A stretch of DNA of 64,000 nt. It comes from Brachypterus glaber (taxonomy: Eukaryota > Arthropoda > Insecta > Coleoptera > Kateretidae). The notes beneath the pieces were generated by a model. That model did not search any database. It was not told the DNA's origin and worked only from the letters and a program-made list of their open reading frames with translations. Shown in pieces: positions 1-64,000 of this stretch; the stretch's first letter is position 1; each line of letters opens with the position of its first letter. Location: positions 12,316,847 to 12,380,846 of the forward strand of contig OY294046.1 in the NCBI GenBank assembly GCA_958510825.1, given 5' to 3'. The translations under genes were made by a program, and so were the position numbers.

Positions 1-212
1 TTCTTACCTAATAACACTGCACACAAAAATAAAAAAAGTCCGGATTTTTTTCGGAGACATTTCATATGTTTGACAATAAGGTTTTTTGAGGTTATCTCCA
101 AAACTAATTGGATAAGGTGTTATTTTGTCCTTAATTTCGGATGCAGCGCCTCAAAATACATTACAAGGGTCTCTTAAAAAATTCCTGACCTTTTTTTTGT
201 ATGGCTGTGGAG

Positions 213-292
213 TTAACACTAAACTAAAAATTTAACTAATACAATAAAATTAACATTTCATTACCTAAATGTTTAATTAGTTTAGTGTTAAT
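213..292. repeat. short hairpin (inverted repeat)
   Basis: TTAACACTAAACTAAAAATT is matched in inverted orientation near 270-290 around a short AT-rich loop. It looks like a small MITE relic. Apart from this hairpin and the one at 703-766, I see nothing recognisable in bases 1-890. Confidence 0.6.
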
Positions 293-702
293 TATTGGTT
301 AAACTAATTTTAATACTTAACGGAAAATTTCCCGAACGTATTTCCCACCCACGAAAATTTTTGTTACATATCCAAAAAGGATTACTTTGCAGAATTAGTC
401 ACCAGTCCAAGAAAACTAAAATAACCCTTATTTATAGTCACTTTTTAGCCATGTGACTTACAAAACTTTTTATGCATCTACCTAGAAGCGTCTAGACGGA
501 CGCATACAAAAATATAATTTTAAAAGTCAAAAGTGAAAACTAAAGAGAGGGCGTGGGTGGGAAAAAGGGACAAAAGCTTTATTTTTTATTGAGATCTCGT
601 TTAATAATTATCATATAAAAAAAAATGAAAGCCAAAAGAAATCTTAGTTAATTCTCTTCAAAAAATGTACTATTTATTTTTGGGCTAGGACTAGAACTCT
701 TC

Positions 703-766
703 CCTATTGAAAATGACGGGTCTGGGCGGGTATAAATGGTGCAAAAACCCGTCATTTTCAACAGGG
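703..766. repeat. short hairpin (inverted repeat)
   Basis: TTGAAAATGACGGGT at the left is repeated in inverted form as ACCCGTCATTTTCAA at the right, about 65 bp in all. It ends about 130 bp before the first serine protease exon visible here. Function unknown; a MITE remnant is the simplest reading. Confidence 0.6.
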
Positions 767-894
767 TTGGCGATACAGGCACGAAAAAAAATCAAAAAAG
801 CTCTCTAGCTAGTACAAATGGGCGAGTCAACTCGCACCTAACCAGTTTTCTTAATTTATTTTAGAATAATTTAAAAACTTTCTTCTTCGCCCAG

Positions 895-11424
<10,530 letters not shown>

Positions 11425-11446
11425 TTACGTATATTAGATTTTTGTA

Positions 11447-11452
11447 TTTATT
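11447..11452 (-). promoter_or_regulatory. candidate poly(A) signal of the guanylate cyclase
   Basis: AATAAA on the - strand, 11 bases past the cyclase stop (11464). Normal cleavage would fall about 11415-11437, reaching the last codons of the protease. It shares three bases with the protease signal. Confidence 0.55.
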
Positions 11453-11455
11453 AAA
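11450..11455 (+). promoter_or_regulatory. candidate poly(A) signal of the serine protease
   Basis: ATTAAA 26 bases after the protease stop codon. Cleavage 10-30 bases downstream would fall inside the last cyclase exon. It overlaps the opposite-strand signal in the palindrome TTTATTAAA. Confidence 0.55.
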
Positions 11456-11463
11456 TTATTTTT

Positions 11464-59695
<48,232 letters not shown>

Positions 59696-60784
59696 TTTGT
59701 CGATTGGATATTTTTCAAAAAGTATGTAAATAAAAATTTTCAGATATATTTCAGATAGTGTGCAAATCTTAAGCTGAGAGACACTGAAGTAAAGTTCTAT
59801 ATGATAATTATAAGAATCTTGTTTAATTGGATACGTAGCCTGGAAGATTCATAAAAGTAAATGGGTTAGTTCAAGAGAACAGGAACAAGTTGCCGGAATT
59901 TGCCTTAGGTGATAGGGGAAAGTGGGCGAAAAAGATTTAGATGTTCAAAATGATAACCATCCATTTTCTTCTTCTTCTTTCTTTTTTGGCCTTTTCTCAG
60001 TGAGATAATTAGCCAGATCCCTCTTAGTTACTCAATTCACCAAGAGTGGTTCTTGTCTGGCTTGGTACCATGTCCACTCCTGTTTTGATTATAGAAAATT
60101 TCCAGTCTTCTGTCAGACCTTTTCTTTTTCTTTTCCTTCTTCCCTTTTCGTGTTTGCTGTTGGTTGTGTTAGCTGTTGACAAGGCTGTTTTTTCTAATTT
60201 GCAATTATATTTGCGCATGCGCTAGTATATAAAAAAATTCTGTACGTATAAAAACTTCTTCACGTGTTAGTTGCTTCCAAATCAAAATTTATCAGCATTA
60301 TAAATGATTAAAAAACATAAAATTCCCTTCTTACTCCAATATATTCAGATGCTCGTCATTTAACTGCACAACATCCATGCAATCACTATAAAATATATAA
60401 AATCGAATCCAGGGCATATATAAAATAGCAAATAAATAAATAAATAACTATACTAAAACAATTGATGCTAAAAATTAAACGCGATTAACGGATTATCTAA
60501 TTCTTGCCAAAAGTACACGGGTGAAAAGCAACTGAAGCCATCCATTTATTACGTTTGAAATACCTACCCGAAATAAAGTTGCAATGTTGATGTATTTAAT
60601 CGAGAAAACTGATTTTTGCATATCCAATGGATATTATCCATCCCCACATTTTTACGATATATGACTTATAGCCATAATTACGGTGCGTGCGGTAGATGGG
60701 GTATTTTCTTTAAATGTTGTACCTATACACCGGCATTCAACTTGTTGATTATTGGCTATTTTTATGTAGTCAGCAAGTGATTAA
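59696..60784. other. upstream region of the guanylate cyclase
   Basis: This should hold the cyclase 5' UTR and promoter. No TATA box or initiator could be assigned. A pyrimidine-rich stretch at 59965-59995 (TTCTTCTTCTTTC) and the 64-aa Lys/Arg-rich - strand frame at 60024-60218 have no recognisable match. Confidence 0.4.
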
Positions 60785-61912
60785 TAGTATATTAAAGTAC
60801 TAGTTTCATAACATACGTTTTTAGCACACGAGTACAAGTGCGCTAAAAGCGTGTTATGAAACGAGTGCTTTTTACAATTTTTTCTATTTTGCTCTAAAAT
60901 TAAAAAAAACTTACATTTAAATTGATGACTGATTTAGGGATTTTTGTTTTGGATTGGCATTACAGTTTACACCATGTTTAAAATTCTAAGAACAAATGAT
61001 ATTTTGATATATTTTATTGTTACAACCACATTTCTGTGTTTGTATTTATTTTTAATTTGGGTTTTATTATACATAATTTCATTTAATTTCTTTACTTAGT
61101 TATAATTCAAAAATAATATTTTATTTTGAATTGATTGTATTTTTGTAAGTAACGCGCTGAAAACCTCCTAGCGTTTCTGCGCGTGTTCGGGACCAGCCTT
61201 CCGGACGACAGCCAGTATCAATTTGACGCTCGAGAACAATCGATGCGTGTCAATAAAAATATACTCAAATCAGCTGACGAATATACCACGCCGCGGGAAT
61301 TCGTTAGAATTTACCATATTTACGGCTGCAAACTATAGAAATAAGTTCCATATACACATATGCATTTAAATAATTAGTAGTGTATACCTACACTGGTCAA
61401 ACAAACTTTAATTCGCGTACATCAGTTTCCAATTATGTGGTGTCTCCTGTGAAGAAATGGCGGTCATGACCTGTCGTGCTGAATGCTGAAACTAAGGTAA
61501 GATTACCATATATATTATTGGAACTGTCGTTTTGTCTTTAATATTCTTTTCAATCATTAATACCTATTCGCAGTCCACTTAATTAATATCATAAAGGCGA
61601 TGTTACGGAGGCAATCCCATATCACCGAATGGGACCTTTCGACGTCACACAACATTTATAGTCATCTCTTCTCTTTTTTACTGCAATTAAACAAGCCACA
61701 ATTTTAACATGGTAAAAATATCTAAACACAAAATTTTGTAGAAAATTCATATTTAGAGCGACATTGACATTTGCACGGAAAACGTCAAGCGATAGGCCAG
61801 TACTGTTGCCAACCCAAAAGAACAAAAAGTACAGATCTCTCGACAGATCTCTTATAAGAACACGCAAAATGCGTGTGATTATGAGCTTATAAGAGTCGCA
61901 AAATAGAAAAAA
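60785..61912 (+). mobile_element. MITE-A split by a solo LTR
   Basis: From TAGTATATTAAAGTACTAGT to TATAAGAGTCGCAAAATAG. The MITE lacks the CGCCGCAAGC core present in other copies and is interrupted at 61018-61654. Confidence 0.88.
61018..61654. mobile_element. solo LTR, 637 bp
   Basis: It starts TGTTACAACC and ends CACACAACA (TG...CA with TGTT/AACA inverted tips). It is flanked by the perfect 5-bp duplication TTTAT (61013-61017, 61655-61659). Removing it restores the MITE sequence GATATATTTTATAGTCAT. A GC-rich patch around 61160-61290 may be the promoter zone. 5-bp duplications fit Ty3/Gypsy or Bel-Pao. Orientation unknown; no internal region. Confidence 0.9.
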
Positions 61913-62703
61913 GGAATTTCTAAAAACATCGCGATCACGCTTGGACTTACATCACCGAGGCCGGTCGATGGAGTATTTACTTCTTTTAAATAATCCCTTT
62001 TTCGATTTAGATTCTATAAGACCTAAGGATCACTTAAGACAAAAATGAAAAACAATACAATCGACCCGTTTTTTTGAAAACCTCTTATTGTATTAATTGC
62101 TAGAGCATATTTTTCTAAGCAACTTTTCTTCTTTTAGTTATTTTAAGTCAAAGATCGTTATTTTGCATTTCTTAATCTCACAAAACTAAAAAATAAAAAA
62201 AAACAGTTGGAGCTAGAAAAATCTCAAGAAAAATAAGCTCTATCGATTGATGCAATAAATAAGGAGTAATCCGCAAAAAAAATGAGACGGGGTTTAAAAA
62301 ACGGCTAGCTATGTAGAAAGATTTTTTTTTAGTTTGGCCTTAAACGATTTACAGACCTTACAGAATTAATTCATTGAAAAAAATTGTTTTTTTTAGTCGC
62401 ACAAAATTTTCCATAAAATAAAATTTGACGTTTTCGAAAACTCATTAGTTTCGATTTTATCCAAGGTTAAAGTTTTCGTTGATCAACCATCCCTTGTCTC
62501 CCCTACTGACTATTAGCACGAACCAATTTACTAAGTATACAGGTGCATGTTTTACCAATATTCATCATAATGAAAAATTGGATAATTTCTGACGGACGCA
62601 CAAATATTATTTAGAATTTACCGTTATTTTCGTAAAATACTATTCCAACAAATATAACAGATGATATATGAATCTTTTAATATGTTCAGCATACAAAAAC
62701 GTT

Positions 62704-62852
62704 TTAAGGCATATCCAGAAGCTTGCATAAGAACATAAAACATAAGAATGCGATGCCGTGATTGGCTAACAAGATACATGACGGCACATCAAGCCAATCA
62801 CGGCATCGTATTGTTATGTATTATGTTCTTATTCGAGCCTGTGAATATGCAC
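62704..62852. mobile_element. palindromic MITE-F, copy 2
   Basis: GGCATATCCAGAAGCTTGCA at the left; GCGATGCCGTGATTGGCTAA inside with an inverse at the right. Same family as 50286-50432. Confidence 0.88.
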
Positions 62853-62930
62853 TTAAATATTTATATTTACTGTGAATAGTATATAATAGAATGCGTAGCA
62901 TTACATATCACCACGGCTTGTTACATCGGC

Positions 62931-62967
62931 ACTTAGTGCTATTAAGAGTGCCGATGTATTGAAATCT
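62931..62967. repeat. hairpin ACATCGGCACT
   Basis: TACATCGGCACT and AGTGCCGATGTA (with one extra base) flank a short TAGTGCTATTA centre. It is followed by a (TCTG)n run about 90 bases on. Likely the end of an unidentified element. Confidence 0.55.
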
Positions 62968-64000
62968 TCGCCGAAATCTTTGACCACGTTTTTTTCACAT
63001 TTCTCGACGTTTTAGACCATTCTGAGTCGAAATCAGTAAAAAAAAATTTTGCGTCAGTCTGTCTGTCTGTCTGGGTGTAAACTCTCTAACTCCATTTCTA
63101 CATGAGATATCGACTTGCGTTTTTTTGCATATTGTTTCTTATCGTATTCCGAAGAGCTGATTAGATTTTGGTGGTAAACGATTGGGTGTAAGGGGATAAA
63201 AATAGGGTAAAACTCCTATTTTTAGCGTTTTTTGTTTATAATTAAGGCAATTATTATTGTAATTGTTAATTTAGCACTTATATAAAAGATAATTTTAAAT
63301 TGGTCAAAAAATGTTATAAACAACGTTTTCCTAAAACGCATTGTTTTAGGAAATTGGCGTTTAAAGCAGTAAAAGGTTTTTTTAGCATATCTCACATATT
63401 TATAACCCGATTTCAAAAAATTATATTTTAAATAAAAGCTCTTTTTAAGCTTATAAAAAATGTTACATACAGTTTTTTGTTAGAATGTAATGTTTTAAAG
63501 ATACAGAATTTAAAATCAAACAAAACACCTAGTTTAAAATTTGCAAACTAGATAGCTTAGTATACAATAGTGCCTATATTTTGACAGGGTGCTTGCAACG
63601 TTTCATCTAGTTTCAATATCAAAATAAATATAATTATCTAAATATCTTAGATAAGATATCTTACGTGGGCAATTCCAAGACAGACCAACTCTGCCATTTC
63701 TCTCAATTCTTTATTTTTAGTAATATTTTGCCTACACATAGATACTATCTCTGCATGATTCAGGAATAAATTTTAAACCTTTATCTGTTGTAGTCTTGGA
63801 GATATGCGCTTTTGAAATTTTCAAAATATCCCAAAAAACACCCGCCAGTGATCTAATTAAATGGAAATATCTAGAAAACTATAAAAGTTACAAATTTGGT
63901 CCGAGTTGCATTTTTAAGCTTTATTAGCTTATTAAAATATTTTCTAAAAAATATGAATTTGGGTCAAAACCATTAAAAAGTCCAAAATGAATTATTTTTT

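Larger units (their letters stand above)
61913..64000. other. AT-rich intergenic sequence
   Basis: Apart from the MITE-F copy at 62704-62852 and the hairpin at 62931-62967, no gene or clear repeat was found. Near 63055 a short (TCTG)n follows. Several A- and T-runs, no reading frame with a domain. Confidence 0.5.

Overview
The window is AT-rich animal DNA and almost certainly insect nuclear genome, possibly a beetle with a large genome (the order is a guess). It holds small exons with GT-AG introns, two conserved animal genes, and dense, layered transposable elements. Exon chains were assembled by hand from splice signals, reading phase and family motifs.

Two host genes lie tail to tail. On the + strand a trypsin-type serine protease runs from 895 to 11424 (six exons visible, the 5' end missing). 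It has an intact His-Asp-Ser triad, an activation site and a trypsin-type specificity Asp. On the - strand a soluble guanylate cyclase of the atypical Gyc-89D type runs from 59695 down to 11464. It has 13 exons, 1839 bases of coding sequence in frame throughout and 612 residues. It starts with a 42-base exon that open-reading-frame tracking misses, and its last 57-base exon lies only 39 bases from the protease stop. Candidate poly(A) signals for the two genes overlap in that gap.

The rest is introns and intergenic DNA filled with mobile elements. In the protease introns there are palindromic MITEs, an element with TIR GGCGAAAAGTTAA, a CAGGGTG foldback, short tandem repeats, a 630-bp hAT-like element with 8-bp duplications, and a tRNA-like SINE head. 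The last cyclase intron carries a three-level nest: a GGATATCC-rich MITE, split by a 5'-truncated LINE, split by a 2-kb foldback transposon. Region 21-24.6 kb has three LINE 3' ends and an R1-clade LINE set in a (TATC)n array. Region 24.9-33 kb is a run of foldbacks and elements with TAGGGG ends. Region 33.2-38.9 kb has a 4.3-kb long-TIR element with 9-bp duplications, carrying 135-bp tandem repeats in both arms and inserted in an older foldback. Region 39-46 kb has more TIR elements, one with a PHD-like finger. Region 52.6-58.5 kb has a decayed LINE, a Penelope-like element with a GIY-YIG domain between inverted arms, and hammerhead-ribozyme-like motifs. Region 60.8-61.9 kb has a solo LTR inside a MITE.

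No rRNA, CRISPR array or intact autonomous transposon was found. Biologically the window is one putative gas-sensing cyclase gene whose small exons sit between transposon insertions, several within tens of bases of splice sites, plus one secreted protease gene sharing its 3' boundary.
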